Origin: Nannobrachium achirus
Taxonomy: Eukaryota; Chordata; Actinopteri; Myctophiformes; Myctophidae
DNA: 64,000 nucleotides
Direction: 5' to 3'
Assembly (NCBI GenBank): GCA_963921795.1
Contig: OY997641.1
Coordinates: 24,568,533-24,632,532 of the forward strand
Program-made: the position numbers and the translations under genes
Shown here: piece after piece, positions 1 through 11,239 of the stretch
Layout of the letters: every line of letters starts with the position of its first letter
Position numbering within the stretch: position 1 is the first letter of the stretch
The notes under the pieces: model-generated
The model's database searches: none
Seen by the model: only the letters and a program-made list of their open reading frames with translations
What the model was told of the DNA's origin: nothing

Positions 1-654
1 TCATATACCACCATTATTAATTTACTGGGGTTGGTGGGGGCCTGACAGTAGCCCCCCACGGGCCGCAAATGGCCCACAGGCCGCCTATGGGGTAAACCTG
101 CTATAAATGAATGAAAGCATGGATAGTCTACTCTAAGCAATCTGAATGAATAGAAGTGTCAATGCAATAAACCACTATATACATGCTACCCATTATGCCG
201 ACTATGTTGCAAAAAGATTTTTCAAAGTCAGCTCAGACAGACTCTAAAAGCCTCCTCTGATGCCATCATCACTCACATTCCAATTTCTACAGCTCTCTGA
301 GCATTCTGTTCCATCTTGAGCACACGACCGGTCACACCACACAAAAAAAAATAAAAAATAAAAAATAGATGTTTTACCTTGGTTTGAATTTCTAAAGAAA
401 GAGTGGTCCACAACTATCCATTTTAATGACCTTATGCCTGCTCTGCCGATTACAAATTAACATTACACATATCAAATATGGCACTGTGTCATGCTAAAAG
501 TAAATGGCCCCTAGTTCCTTTGAATGAAGGAATGCAAAATGCATTCACTTCTTGTTACAAATGGCATTTGTCTCGTACAGATGTTCCATATACAGGCTAT
601 CTGAACTTTGACCTGTGAAATAACATTACTTACCGATGCTCAATTAATACAAGA

Positions 655-696
<42 letters not shown>

Positions 697-1402
697 GTTA
701 CACCTCTGGTTCTTCTCAAATTGAAAAGAATCTCTTTCCAGGAAAGCTTCCATTCCTGCCTATGGACCTTGTCAGTGGAATTGCGTTGCTAGGGAACAGC
801 TTTGGTCACCTACTGATATCACTAACACTGCAACAGGAACGAGATTTGGACCCATTTAGAATGATGAGTGAGACAATGTTAAATGTATTCCCCCCAATTC
901 TGTTGTGACTGCGCCATTGCCAACTGGAAGTTAATTTCTTAGTTTTGTGTTAAATCTTGGCTGCATCATCCAATGCATTTCTGTTACAATACCAATAACA
1001 TGGCGAGAAGATTATGGGGACTGAGAGGGTGTCCAGAATGATGGTGTCATGGAAAAAGTTATAAGTTTAAATATTTGGACCTAATGACCACATCTTCCTG
1101 CAACAGAAACTTTTCAAGATAAATCTGATGAAATAAGACTGTATAATTCCTCCTCTGGATGGCTGGCTGATTAGGATGGAGGATGTTAAAACCAATCAAA
1201 TGCACTTTTTCCCCCCGTAGTAGTCTTTGACTACTGTAGGTTCACAATTCTTAGATGCCTATTTTAGGTGTTTTTTATCGCAATGGTTTTTATTGATCTC
1301 TCGTCTTTGTCTGATTCTTATGATGACAGCTGCTGTAATGGCTAAATATTCTCTTAAAGTACCCATACCTACCCATACCTACACCCTATTCATACATAGG
1401 GC
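1..1402. other. Non-coding stretch without recognised gene
   Basis: I see no convincing exon here. The first 100 bases hold a GC-rich piece (gggccgcaaatggcccac) that resembles the interior of fish hAT-type repeats. A TAG triplet array is listed separately. The rest is AT-rich single-copy-looking DNA. Confidence 0.5.
657..696. repeat. (TAG)n microsatellite
   Basis: About 13 perfect TAG/GTA triplets in a row, followed directly by unrelated sequence. Confidence 0.95.
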
Positions 1403-1404
1403 TA

Positions 1405-1705
1405 CAGTGGCGCTCAAAATTATTTGCACCACACCACAAATTAGATTTATTGCCAAAAATGCAGCTCTTCGCAATAAACAAATCAAACAAGAACAAAAAA
1501 AAAGTTCAACCTTTTGCTGTTATGACCTGCTGCAAGCTTCTGCCAGTCTTCCAGAGGGATCTTAGCCCATTCCTCATGTGCAATGGCCTCCAGTTCACCA
1601 ATAATTTGGGGGTTGCTGTTGCTTCTTCTTCAAATCCCACCAGAGATTTTCGGTGGGGTTCAAGTCAGGAGACTGACTGCACTCGAGAATCTTCCAGGAG
1701 CGAGA
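1405..1705 (-). pseudogene. Tc1/mariner-like transposon, 3' end with broken transposase
   Basis: The plus-strand left edge is TA followed by CAGTGGCGCTCAAAATTATT, the form expected for a Tc1-type terminal repeat at a TA target. Read on the minus strand, the DNA encodes the end of a Tc1 transposase: a SPDLNPTENLWWDLKK stretch, which carries the last catalytic acidic residue (E of TEN) of the DDE triad. After a frameshift it continues with ELEAIAHEEWAKIPLEDWQK, a typical C-terminal helix region. The frameshift and the loss of the 5' two-thirds make it a dead fragment. No opposite terminal repeat is visible upstream, so the other end is lost. Family assignment rests on remembered Tc1 motifs and is fairly secure; the subfamily is not known. 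Confidence 0.8.
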
Positions 1706-1710
1706 GGTTA

Positions 1711-2320
1711 TATAAATTGGGCAGGGAAGATGAAATTGAGTTATACAATTTAAACTCATACATCAATGAAACCAATTTCGGGTAGATTTTTTATTAATGC
1801 GCGTTGTGAGAATCCCTACACATTTTCTTTTTTCATTGCTTATTCAAAATGCAAAAGTCCATTTCTCCAACACTGAGATATGTATGCAGAGATTCATGCA
1901 TTTTGATAAAGAGCCATCACTGCAATACAATTAAAATGATCGATTCTTTGAAGTTCATGGTGAAAATATTTCTAGTTCCCATTAATTAACTCATCTAGGG
2001 AGAAGGCATATCTCTTTTTGAAGCAAATGTGGACTGAGAATATAAATGCTGTAAAAGAGTAGACACTTTATACAGAGATAAAGTATTGCATCACTTATGA
2101 CCAGTTTCTTTGACAGTTTGACACACTCGTAGGCACTGTCGTGGAACTATTCAACACACACACACACACACATGCACACACGTGTGCGTGCGCGCGTGCG
2201 TATGGTGAAGCTGTGGTTGTGTGTTTTGCGTGTGATGTAACACCTGAGGGTGAGGCTGTCACCATATCACCTGCTCCCACTTTCACGGACTCCTACTGGG
2301 CCTGCACACATACTGATGAG
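1711..2320. other. Non-coding stretch with short CA/CG-rich tract
   Basis: No exon seen. An imperfect CA and TGCG tract lies at about 2153-2200. The sequence at 2313-2320 (ctgatgag) is the left target-site copy of the family A MITE that follows. Confidence 0.5.
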
Positions 2321-2816
2321 CAGTGGTGGAAAAAGTACTCACATATTTTGCTTAAGTATCAATACTGCAAGGTGGAATTACTCTGTTACAAGTAAACGTC
2401 CGGAATCTACAATGTACTTGAGTAAAAGTATGAAAGTATTGGCATCAAAATGTACTTAAAGAACCAAAAGCAAAGTACGAAATGTTTGAAAATAGCCAAT
2501 CTACAAGCTCACAATGCGTCGTGATGTGACGCGTTGTGAGCTTGTAGATCGGCTATTTTCAAATAGCCAAGGTATAAATTAGGGCTAAAGTTGTTTATAT
2601 ATGTTTTACAATATCATAATTTATATCTGCAAAGTAACTAGTAACTAAAGTTTTCAAATAAATGGAGTGGAATAAATGTACAATATTTGGATCCGAGATG
2701 TAGTGGAGTAGAAGTAAAAGTACTGAAAACAAGAAATACTCAAGTGAAGCACCTCAAAATTTTGCTCAAGTACAGTACTTAAATAAATCTACTTACTTAC
2801 TTACTTTACACCACTG
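2321..2816. mobile_element. hAT-type MITE, family A (full copy)
   Basis: The left end CAGTGGTGGAAAAAGTACTC and the right end ...TTTACACCACTG form the inverted ends of a short non-autonomous hAT element. The flanking 8-mers ctgatgag and ctggcgag agree at 6 of 8 positions, consistent with an aged 8-bp target duplication. The body is rich in TACTTAAGTACT-like words and has no coding capacity. The element carries a palindromic module at 2485-2563. Other copies in the window are at 14332, 26744, 37675, 40236, 42136, 44514, 47811 and 58975. Confidence 0.85.
2485..2563. repeat. Palindromic hairpin module (HP) in family A MITE
   Basis: A 79-bp near-perfect palindrome. The outer stem is TTTGAAAATAGCC paired with GGCTATTTTCAAA, then ATCTACAAGCTCACAA paired with TTGTGAGCTTGTAGAT, with a CG-rich loop. 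This is the best example of a module found in many different elements of the window. Confidence 0.9.
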
Positions 2817-2819
2817 CTG

Positions 2820-2820
<1 letters not shown>

Positions 2821-2877
<57 letters not shown>

Positions 2878-2884
2878 GGAGAGG

Positions 2885-2921
<37 letters not shown>

Positions 2922-2977
2922 GGAGGGAGAGGGAGAGAGACAAAGAGAGAGATAGAGGGAGAGAGACAAAGAGAGAG
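2821..2977. repeat. (GA)n microsatellite, interrupted
   Basis: A pure GA run of about 50 bases, followed by GGGA and CAAA interruptions to about 2977. The serine/leucine-rich reading frames across it are products of the repeat. Confidence 0.95.
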
Positions 2978-3238
2978 GACAGAGAAATAGATCCTGACAC
3001 ACTCCACATAACAAAGCTCGACTCTGGAGAGACGCATCCTCCTCAGCCAGACTCTGTTCACAAACACAAGCAGAGCCACCAGGCAGAAATCCCCCCGCTA
3101 GACTAAAACAAAATTATAAGAAAACGAAAAGAAAACAACCATCTGACACAATGGAAAGTCGGAATGCAATTTGTCTGTAAACAGTCTGGCAGAATGCCTT
3201 CAGAGCACCGTGACTGATGATCCATAATTATCTAAGGA

Positions 3239-3345
3239 CTATCCTTGACTATGTGCAGACTCAGTGAGCACATAGCCGTGTCATTGAAAGAGGCCGCTAC
3301 AGGCAGACCTGGCTCCCAAGAGAAGACAGACTGTGCACCCACTGC
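3239..3345 (+). pseudogene. LINE-derived C-terminal remnant, left piece
   Basis: In one plus frame the DNA reads SRVIERGRYRQTWLPREDRL then CTHC. This is the Cys-containing tail that follows the reverse transcriptase in some fish non-LTR retrotransposons (family from memory, subfamily unknown). The upstream part, MCRLSEHIAV, is in a different frame, so it is frameshifted. The fragment stops where a family L MITE begins. About 70 bases of it (3277-3345) are repeated beyond that MITE. Confidence 0.6.
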
Positions 3346-3728
3346 CAGGGGTGTCACACCAAATTCTGGAGTGCCACGCTGCAAGCTTGTAGATGTGCTA
3401 TTTTTGGAAAAATCATGAAAATGTATGCAAGTCTTTGAATATTTCAAATCATTCTAAGTTTTTTTTGAAAAGCCTATGTTTCCCATCTCAAAATATTTTG
3501 TTCCAGAGACCCCCCAGAAGCTAAATTTGAGTTACAAATGTTCGCTTAAAAAATACATATATTCAAATTTTTACACACAATTTCAAGACTTTTCAAAAAT
3601 AGCAGATCTACAAGCTTGCATGAGCTTGTATATTTGCTATTTTTCAATAGCTAAAGTATGAAATAATTAAGGCCCCTCCACCTTGGGCCCTAGTAACTCA
3701 GTCCTTTCTCCCCCGTGTGACGCCCCTG
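3346..3728. mobile_element. MITE family L (CAGGGGTGTC ends)
   Basis: The left end CAGGGGTGTCACACC and right end GTGTGACGCCCCTG are inverted, as in hAT-type elements. The same family occurs at 25544-25728 with matching interior (tccaccttgggccctagtaa). It carries a right half-arm of the HP palindrome at 3381-3406 and a whole short one at 3596-3644. No clean 8-bp target duplication is seen; about 70 bp of LINE sequence is duplicated on both sides. Confidence 0.7.
3596..3644. repeat. Palindromic module HP, short form
   Basis: AAAATAGCAGATCTACAAGC pairs with GAGCTTGTATATTTGCTATTTT. The central part is shortened compared with the 79-bp form. Confidence 0.8.
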
Positions 3729-3733
3729 CAGCT

Positions 3734-3880
3734 GTGTCATTGAAAGAGGCCGTGGCCGCTACAGGCAGACCTGGCTCCCAAGAGAAGACAGACTGAGCAC
3801 CCACTGCACACATGATGAGGTGCAGGGATTCCGGCAGCACCTTCTAACTACCTGCCAACTGTCCCAAGGCATCAAGACAC
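3734..3880 (+). pseudogene. LINE-derived C-terminal remnant, right piece
   Basis: This repeats the left piece (GRYRQTWLPREDRL, with Cys changed to Ser before THC) and continues with THDEVQGFRQHLLTTC, giving the CxxC...HxxxC spacing of a zinc-ribbon-like LINE tail. A 6-bp tggccg insertion separates it from the left copy. It is a dead fragment with no start and no downstream tail recognised. Confidence 0.6.
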
Positions 3881-5452
3881 ATACTGTTACTTCCCACTAA
3901 TTTACAAACACCCACAAAGAGTTTTAAAACAGGATTAATAACAAAAAGAAATTGATATATTCTCTATTCTGGGTGAAGTACAGCATAGTGCGAACACAGT
4001 AGCAAGACACACACACGCACATGCACACACGCACAAACGCACACACATACACAGAGGGAGGGGGGAGTTAAAAAATGGTTTAAATGGTATTATTTATTAG
4101 TAAGAGTAAGAGACAGATTCAGTTAATCTGTTTACAAAAACAGACAGCACTGATTTTGACTTGGTTCAGTAAGGTAAAAAAGAAGAAGAAATGTCCAGTA
4201 GCCTACTGTAAGGAAGAATACGGATTATAGGATAGTATAAATAAGGTATGTATCATCAGGATCTAACATATTTATTTTGGATTTATCTTGATTTGGTTCT
4301 TGACACCTGAATCTAATAGGCCTATTGCACAGAGCAGTTTGTATAATAATACTATTTCAGGGGTGTTACAGGTATTGAATATTAGGGGGTTGAAAATTCA
4401 TTGCATCGTGATCTGCATTAATCTTAAACTAGAAATTCAACTGCATCAATTTGGAACGTTGGAATCGATCATAATCAATTACTTTTGAAGTGCCATATTT
4501 AATTCAATATGACTCTTCTTGAAAATAAATGTGCTGACAACTGGAAACTTGGTGAATCATTTCTATTGTCTACTGTATATTATATTACAATTTTCCAATA
4601 CAGTAAATCAGTTCCTCCAGTAAATAGGCTACAGTAGGCCTATATTCTTTTATCATACTGTATTGAAATTGATTAATCACATCAAAATAATCAAATAGAA
4701 ATTGAACCAAATCAAATTCGATTTGTTGCAACTTCACCAAAACATAAAAACATGCTTCCACACTGTATATAGCCTATAGTGACTGACTATACTGTTGTCG
4801 GCTTGTCACCATTTTCAGCACTATTACCCTATTGTATAATAGTTAAGATTTGTTACCGTAATATAGCTTATTTTACTTGATTTACGTGATTTGGGTAGCT
4901 TGCTCCCATATGCTGGAAAGGCGAGCTTCCCCCTGACTATACTGAAGGAGGACAACAAACACACTGTAGGGATACAGTCACTAGTATTGACTGTATTGTC
5001 TGTATTGACTCGATACAGACAATTGGCAAACACTTTATTTAGTCAATCTTATGTACACCTAGAAAGAAGAAAGTAAAACAATGCTACTGTAGCACATATT
5101 AAGGGGGATTATACTTTTTGTGAGGCATGGTAGCATCAGACATTACACTATAGAGTGCTTACATACATAAAGAACAAGTTTGAAGTGCATTCGGCTGTTT
5201 AAATACAAACTGACTGATTCATTTTCAGTGGACTCTTCTTTTATCATTGTTCCTCAACTCTGAATAGAACAGCTGCTGTTTACTTCTCTAACAACCAAGT
5301 GGTGACTCTCTTGCCAAAAGCTGGGAGCGGGAAGCCCACACCGCTATTACAGTAAATCCACCACAGATGTTCATTTTGGCTGCTTATTACTGGGCTCCTT
5401 TGTCTTAAAGACTCTGCACTCTTTTGGTACTTCAACATTCATCTACATCATT
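3881..5452. other. AT-rich non-coding stretch
   Basis: No exon or intact element recognised. A loose CA-rich tract lies at 4001-4052. The region 4288-4780 is AT-rich with no clear terminal repeats. Confidence 0.5.
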
Positions 5453-5708
5453 CAGGGGTCTTCAACGCTTTCAGGCCAAGGACCCCTTAGTTGAGAGAGA
5501 GATGAAGCAGGGACCCCCACAACCTGTTAATAGATTCCATATAGTTTCATCTTTTGACAGCACAATCATCAGCGTGTTTTGGAGTATTTTGGAATTGTAG
5601 ATCTGCTATTTTTGTCTAAAGTTCTCTGAATATGGACGCTAGGGTTCAAGTGGTTTGGTTGCAACACTGTGCTGCAACCCATCCTGGACCCCCTGTTGAA
5701 GACCCCTG
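5453..5708. mobile_element. hAT-type MITE family D
   Basis: The left end is CAGGGGTCTTCAACG, the right end GTTGAAGACCCCTG. The interior has the family word gagatgaagcagggaccccc. A right half of the HP palindrome lies at 5594-5613. Flanking 8-mers (acatcatt, atctacct) do not match, so the target duplication has decayed or one end was altered. Confidence 0.75.
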
Positions 5709-5804
5709 ATCTACCTTGTCCGTCGTTCTAGCACTTCGTCCAGTTTGTATTAATCGGTCACTGAACAGAATAACAGACTTGGATGCTGACTGCATTGTTT
5801 AAGA

Positions 5805-6455
5805 CAGAGGTACTGTTTTCAACCAGTGGTCCGGGGACCACCAGTGGTCCTTGAGGGGGTTCTAGGTGGTCCCCAGCTAAATGATGGAGAGTTGGTAACC
5901 CCCCTTTTTACCTCACACCTACCCCCACTTTCTCCGCGCTGAACATATAGTGTATTTTTTGTAAATGCAACAAATGTTCATTTGGTATTGTTGCCATGTC
6001 TGTAAATTGAGTGCCAAGGACTTACGACGTAAACAAGACCGTAAAAGGCCTTATTCGGGATGTTCCTGTTGGGCAGGATGTTCAAACTGTATACCCGTGC
6101 CGTGCTGCATCTTAAATGTGACTTGACATGTGATGTTGTTCATTGTGACTAATAAAATATTCAATCAATCAAATGGACCCTTTTGGATCTTTAATTCTTG
6201 AGAGTGTAAAATGAAACCATTTTACTCTCTCAAGAGTTAAATTATTATTATCTGCGTTACTAGTTAATTTACAAGAAGTCTACATACTTAGAGAATGTTA
6301 GAGGAATTGTTATTTTGGAATATATATGGAATTGTGGACAAAATCTTATCCAAAGACAAAATAGTCTGAGAGGCTAAATGTCATCAAATGGTGGTCCATG
6401 GCCCAAATGGTGAATAAATAATGGACCTTGATGTCTAAAAGGTTGAAAACCACTG
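5805..6455. mobile_element. hAT-type MITE family C with perfect 8-bp target duplication
   Basis: The flanks are identical 8-mers, gtttaaga, at 5797-5804 and 6456-6463. The right end GGTTGAAAACCACTG is inverted to the left end; the left carries a few extra bases after CAG compared with the expected CAGTGGTTTTCAACC. The interior has a palindrome at 6192-6240 (ttcttgagagtgtaaaa / ttttactctctcaagag). The element has no coding capacity. Confidence 0.85.
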
Positions 6456-6463
6456 GTTTAAGA

Positions 6464-7165
6464 CAATAGTCATGCCTCATTGATTGTCATTGACTCCTTT
6501 GAAAGATTAAGGGGGAGAATTGAGAGTCACACCGGGCCGTCATGTGTACGACATTGTTCTGCTTTAGCACTGTCCATGCATCAATGGAGCAGCGTTCACA
6601 TGTGAGTCTGCTCTGAGCTCTTAATTAGATGTCAGTAATAGCTCCATGCATGTACCACTGCCAGGCTTCATGAGTGGTGCCCATGCAGGGACCTCTCTGG
6701 CTCCTCTTTACCCCGGCAAACACTGCCCACAGTGTGTGCCGGGGGCCTGTCTCCTGTCCTCGGGCCTGCTGGAAGGCTGCTGCAGTCAGACATGGTGGGG
6801 AATGGGAATGAAGGGATTATGACGAGACGTTAGCAGTTTCCCCAATCAAAGCCGTGCACACACTCATTAAATGAAAGAGGCCCAGGCGAACCAAATTAGG
6901 CTTGCCTTGGAGATGGGGGCTCCTCGGTGCAGGGATAAAAGGAGAGGAGAGTACTGTCAGGCCCTCGGAGAAATAATAATAATAATTGAGGGTTCAAGTT
7001 GGTTTGCATCCATAATAGTATATTTTCGGTCTTCTGCATTACGGTACATGCACTTTCATCACCATGGACAAGTTAACATAGAAACAATCCCAACAATTCC
7101 CTTATTTATTAATTCATTATTAGAGCATTATTCATTTGAAGCAATTATATTATTCCATTGGAATA
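6464..7165. other. Non-coding stretch
   Basis: No exon or element ends recognised. Ordinary mixed-composition DNA leading into a LINE fragment. Confidence 0.5.
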
Positions 7166-7169
7166 AGGA

Positions 7170-7400
7170 GAAGCCACGGCCTACTAGTCAGCGCCCGTTC
7201 GTGATGGTTCTCAGCTGGCTCCCCAAGACCAGGCACCGTACCTGGGGCAATAGGGCTTTTTCTTTTGCTGCCCCAACCCTGTGGAATGCACTCCCCAATA
7301 CTATTAGAGGAGCCCTCCTGCAAAACCGTTATTTGTTGTTTTCTCCTTCACCTCGGCTCTACGTCCTCCCATGGGGGCTCAGAAGGATACAACAGCAGTA
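7170..7400 (+). pseudogene. CR1/L2-type LINE, C-terminal ORF2 fragment
   Basis: The plus frame reads LSWLPKTRHRTWGNRAFSFA then APTLWNALPNTIRG. This matches the remembered tail of L2/CR1-clade ORF2 proteins after the reverse transcriptase, with the hallmark A-P-x-L-W-N-x-L-P. The reading frame stays open upstream to about 6871, but the upstream residues do not look like LINE, so the start of that frame is not a real start. No 3' tail is seen; it runs into a G-run. A short 5'-truncated relic. Confidence 0.6.
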
Positions 7401-7664
7401 ACGTCACACAAATGTGTGTGTGGGGGGGGGGGGAAGGGCAAACAACCTGGTTGATCTGGTCCAAATGGTGTTGTGTTGAGTTGTGTGATAACTGTTGTAT
7501 TCAGGATGGAACAGAATGCTCAGAGAGCTGTAAAAGGGGAATGTGAGTGACGATGGCATCAGAGGAGGCTTTTAGAGTCTGCAGCAGCGCATCATATTCT
7601 GTACTGTACAGCTATAGTGTGAGCTGCTGCTTGGTTTCTTCTATTCATGCTGCTGACTGGTAAG

Positions 7665-7667
<3 letters not shown>

Positions 7668-7747
<80 letters not shown>

Positions 7748-7790
7748 ATGCGTGCGTGCGTGTGTGTGTGTGTGTGTGCGTGCGTGTACC
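7668..7790. repeat. Compound (GT)n/(GTGC)n microsatellite
   Basis: About 46 bases of GT, then TGCG tetranucleotides to about 7760, then GT again. Confidence 0.95.
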
Positions 7791-8098
7791 CATCTGTGTG
7801 CTTACCCATTGTCAGCCTGATTGGTCCCTGATTGGCTAACCAGCTGGCTCTTTCTGCCTTGTTCTACCCTGGATCCACCCTGGATCCGCCGCCTTACTGT
7901 TGTTCATGTGGAATTTGCTAAAACATAAAAAATAAAAATAAAACATAATTTATGCTATTCCTTTTGACAAAGACCAAGTTTATAAAACGTGAATGCATGT
8001 GAATATCAACACAAAGCAACTGAAAACCCTGTTATTTCAATAACCAGAGGGGCCCAACCACAACCAGGGTCTAGACAAACATGGGCCCTTATTTTGGA

Positions 8099-8935
8099 TC
8101 AAATGCATTTAGGTCTCCATCCAGAATTAATGGGGGTAAATTTACTTTAATGATTTTTTTGTCTTGGGAATGCGACAAATCCATCCATCCATTCCAGATT
8201 TCCTTATCCCGAGCAACTTCCTCCACTCCCTCAGGTAGTATACCGAGGCCGCGTTCCCAAGCCAGTTTGGAGATATAATCCTTCCATCTGGTCTTTGGTC
8301 TGCCACGGGGTCTCCTCCCAGTGGGACGTGCATCGAGGACCTTCCTAGGAAGGCGCTCGGGGGGCATCCGAACCACCTAAGCTGACTCCTTTCCAAGTGT
8401 AGGAGCAGCAGTTCTACTCCAAGTCTCTCTCGACTGAACTTATCTCTCACCCTATCTCTAAGGGAGATACCGGTACCAGCCACCCGTCTGAGGAAACCCA
8501 TTTTGTACGCTTGCACCGTCCCGCGACCTTATACTTTGGTCATGACCCACACTTCATGACCATAGGTGAGAGTAGGAATTTTCGCTCGGTAGACAGAGAG
8601 TTTTGCCTTCCGGCTCAACTCTTTTTTTCTTCACCACAGTGCAATTTAGCGACTGCAAAACCGCTCCTGCTGCTCCGATTCTCCGGCTGATCTCCTTCTC
8701 CGTCTTCACCTTTCTCTCATTCGTGAACAAGACCCCGAGATACTTAAACTCCTTCACCTGAAGTAAAGTCTCATTCCCTACTTGGACTGCACAATCCATC
8801 GGTTTCCTGCTGAGAACCATGGCCTCAGATTTAGAGATGCTGATCCTCATTCCGGCCGCTGTACACTCGGCTCGAATACAAAAATATATTATTGAACTCA
8901 AGTCTCCATTGCGTGAGTAATCAATAGAAAAAAAG
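8099..8935. mobile_element. MITE family J, partial copy split by a LINE
   Basis: The outer pieces 8099-8179 and 8878-8935 join to match 10040-10150 of the second J copy (aaatgcattt, ccagaattaatggggg, gaatgcgacaaa, ttattgaactcaagtctcc). The right end (gtgagtaatcaatag) is the inverse of the left end of the copy at 9903. A LINE sits between the pieces. Confidence 0.7.
8180..8877 (-). pseudogene. 5'-truncated non-LTR retrotransposon with (ATGG)n tail
   Basis: The minus strand encodes the end of a reverse-transcriptase protein in broken frames. Pieces include SEAMVLSRKPMDCAVQVGNE, LLQVKEFKYLGVLFTNE and RRIGAAGAVL, then GFLRRVAGTGISLRDRVRDK, and RRPRGRPKTRWKDYISKLAW. These are the stereotyped C-terminal blocks of a common fish LINE often labelled LINE-1-like. 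Frameshifts separate the blocks. The 3' end is a TGGA tetranucleotide run. A likely short target duplication, acaaa, flanks it (8175-8179 and 8878-8882). It is 5'-truncated at about 700 bp, which is usual for target-primed insertion. The clade (Rex1, RTE-like or other) is not determined. Confidence 0.85.
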
Positions 8936-8949
8936 TAATTTAACAATAT

Positions 8950-9902
8950 AAGATTTTAATGATAATACATAACATTTATGCAGTGGTATGCACGGCAGGC
9001 ACCACCAAGCACCTGCTCTCTTCACTCTCTGACTGCCTTTTTTTCTTTTCTTTTGCAATTATTTTTTTATATTTTCCACACAAAAAATAAATAAAATAAA
9101 TCTAAAACTTTCTGAAATTCTCAAAAATAGTGAAAATAGCTAAATGGCTATATGCACAGCAGCCATGTTGGAGAGAAGTTGGGTCTCTTCTCAATTCCTT
9201 CAAATGTGTTACCAATGATACTAATGAAGGCTCTGTTCCATTTCATGTAGCACCTCCAAGGAACCATGAGGGTCCCTGTCCCTGGACCATACTTTGAGAC
9301 CCCCTGGTGTAGCAGTGTTTCCACTGAGCCAATATGCACAATTATCAGCACCCTGACTCTGTTTGACCAGAAAGGAACAGAGCCTTCATTAATGGTAACA
9401 CCTGTGAAGGAAGTGAGAAGAGTCCCAACTTCTCTACAAAATGGCTGCTGCGCATAATAGCATATTGTTTCCCAAAGAAGTCTCTTTTGGGTCTCCAGCT
9501 TAAAAGGTTTGTATACCCCTGCCTACTGTATCTGAAACAAAGTATAAAAATTGCAAAAATACATCTTACATTAAAATAGAAATATACTGGAGTATTTAAT
9601 TGGCTCTGCAGCATACCCTGACTCATCAAGGTGACTACACAGACCATGCAGGTCCTGGATCAAAGGTTATTCATGGAAGAGAGCACATGAAGAGCAGAAG
9701 AGGTTATATTTGGATGTACCTTTGCCTCAACGTACAGCTGAGTGGACATACAACTTTAATCAGCCAGCTCTTCAGCGCTTTCTCTCTGCTTCAGCGCTTC
9801 CATTTGCTACAGAGGCAACATCTCCTGCCACGGGGACACACAGTGCGAACTCCCCCTAAAGGTTGGACCATCAAACAGTTGGACCATTTACCCCCAAAAT
9901 GA
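8950..9902. other. Non-coding stretch with repeat fragments
   Basis: Segments such as actttgagaccccctgg (about 9290) and similar words resemble degraded Charlie-like hAT ends, but no paired ends can be defined. No exon recognised. Confidence 0.45.
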
Positions 9903-10150
9903 CTTTTTTTCTATTGATTACTCACACCATGGAGACTTGAGTTCAATAATATTTGTGTTGTATTTGTTGCATTCCTAAAAAAAAAAAAAAAAAAAAAAAG
10001 ATTAGAGTACATTTACCCCCATTGATTCCGAAAGGGTACCCAAATGCATTTGGATCCCCATCCGGAATCAACGGGAGTACATTTATTTTTATCAAATTAT
10101 TGTCTTAGGAATGCGACAAAAACATAAAAATATTATTGAACTCAAGTCTC
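9903..10150. mobile_element. Palindromic MITE family J
   Basis: The left arm from 9903 (attgattactcacaccatgg, then agacttgagttcaataatat) is inverted at 10123-10150 (atattattgaactcaagtct). A second nested inversion surrounds the loop (ttgattccg at 10021, cggaatcaa at 10061). A poly-A run of 20 lies at about 9979. The right tip beyond 10150 is missing compared with the copy ending at 8935. Confidence 0.7.
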
Positions 10151-10596
10151 AAGTCTTAACCAATGTAAAGAGCTTTACCAAATGTTAAAGTTTGGATACA
10201 TTGTAAATCAGGTTTTTGTTTTTTGACCATTTCCTGAAAACTGAAAAGTGAGGGTTTTGGACATACTGTACAAGATATCCACCTGACCTTGATGATATGT
10301 TGCATTGACAGCAAGATGGACCCAGGAAACTCTCTCTGTACGGAGTGAGCAGGATCTCACCATATTCACTCATCTGTAGACTGGTTATTAATGTGAGTGT
10401 GAGGGAATGTCAGTCTGTGTTGGCTACAAGGCTGCCTCATATTTACTGACAGGTACCATGCAGTGCATCCCTTCTTTTATCTCTGGATTGGATCCATGGT
10501 ATATAAAAGGATTGAATGACAGGACACGTGCTTGGTGTTTTCCGAAAGTTCTGTAGATCATTCCAAACATCGTCTGAGAGAAGTCGGAAACCAGTG

Positions 10597-10599
10597 AGA

Positions 10600-10656
<57 letters not shown>
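10597..10656. repeat. (GA)n microsatellite
   Basis: Near-perfect GA repeat of about 55 bases after a short GGGA lead. Confidence 0.95.
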
Positions 10657-10658
<2 letters not shown>

Positions 10659-10851
10659 TGACCTTGACTTAGCTTGTACTATCTGACGCATTAAGGGCTC
10701 TCTGTGGACAGTGATTGGCTTTAGTGAGAGGCAAAGGAAAAACAATTCTGGTTAAGTGTCTATAAGGATGTGATACAGATTCCACTTCAGTCCAGCCTCT
10801 CTGGATCTCATTACAAATCTCTCTGCAAGAGAGAGGCTGAGAGGTAGGGAG

Positions 10852-10881
10852 AGAGAGATGCAGAGAGATACTGAGTAATAC

Positions 10882-10934
<53 letters not shown>

Positions 10935-10960
10935 AACAGACAAACAGACAAACAGACTGA
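10852..10960. repeat. (GACA)n microsatellite with GA lead
   Basis: GA-rich tract followed by about 12 perfect CAGA units (10887-10934) and variant CAAACAGA units. Confidence 0.95.
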
Positions 10961-11171
10961 CAGATAGATACAGTAGACAGAGATCAATAAAGGGATTGAG
11001 GGAGGGAAGAAAAGAATACTGGGAGGAATACAAGCAAAGGTGAGAAGGGTGTTTTGCTTCAGGAGTTATGTGATTATTGTCTATCATTATTGTAAGATTT
11101 CTTTCATGATTGTGAATCCTGGTACACAATTTCATTGTGTAGCGCATGCACATTCCATACACAACTTTCCA

Positions 11172-11193
11172 AACACACGCACGCACGCACACA

Positions 11194-11225
<32 letters not shown>

Positions 11226-11234
11226 CACACACAC
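11172..11234. repeat. (CA)n/(CGCA)n compound microsatellite
   Basis: CGCA tetranucleotides followed by a CA run. The histidine/threonine-rich frames over it are repeat products. Confidence 0.95.
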
Positions 11235-11239
11235 TGGAA

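Noticed and set aside
6871..7169. N-terminal part of the open frame that contains the LINE tail
   Set aside because: Only the part from about 7170 resembles a LINE protein; the upstream residues are chance extension.
10887..10934. CAGA and GCAC arrays considered as CRISPR-like repeats
   Set aside because: Plain tetranucleotide microsatellites with no spacers, in a vertebrate genome.
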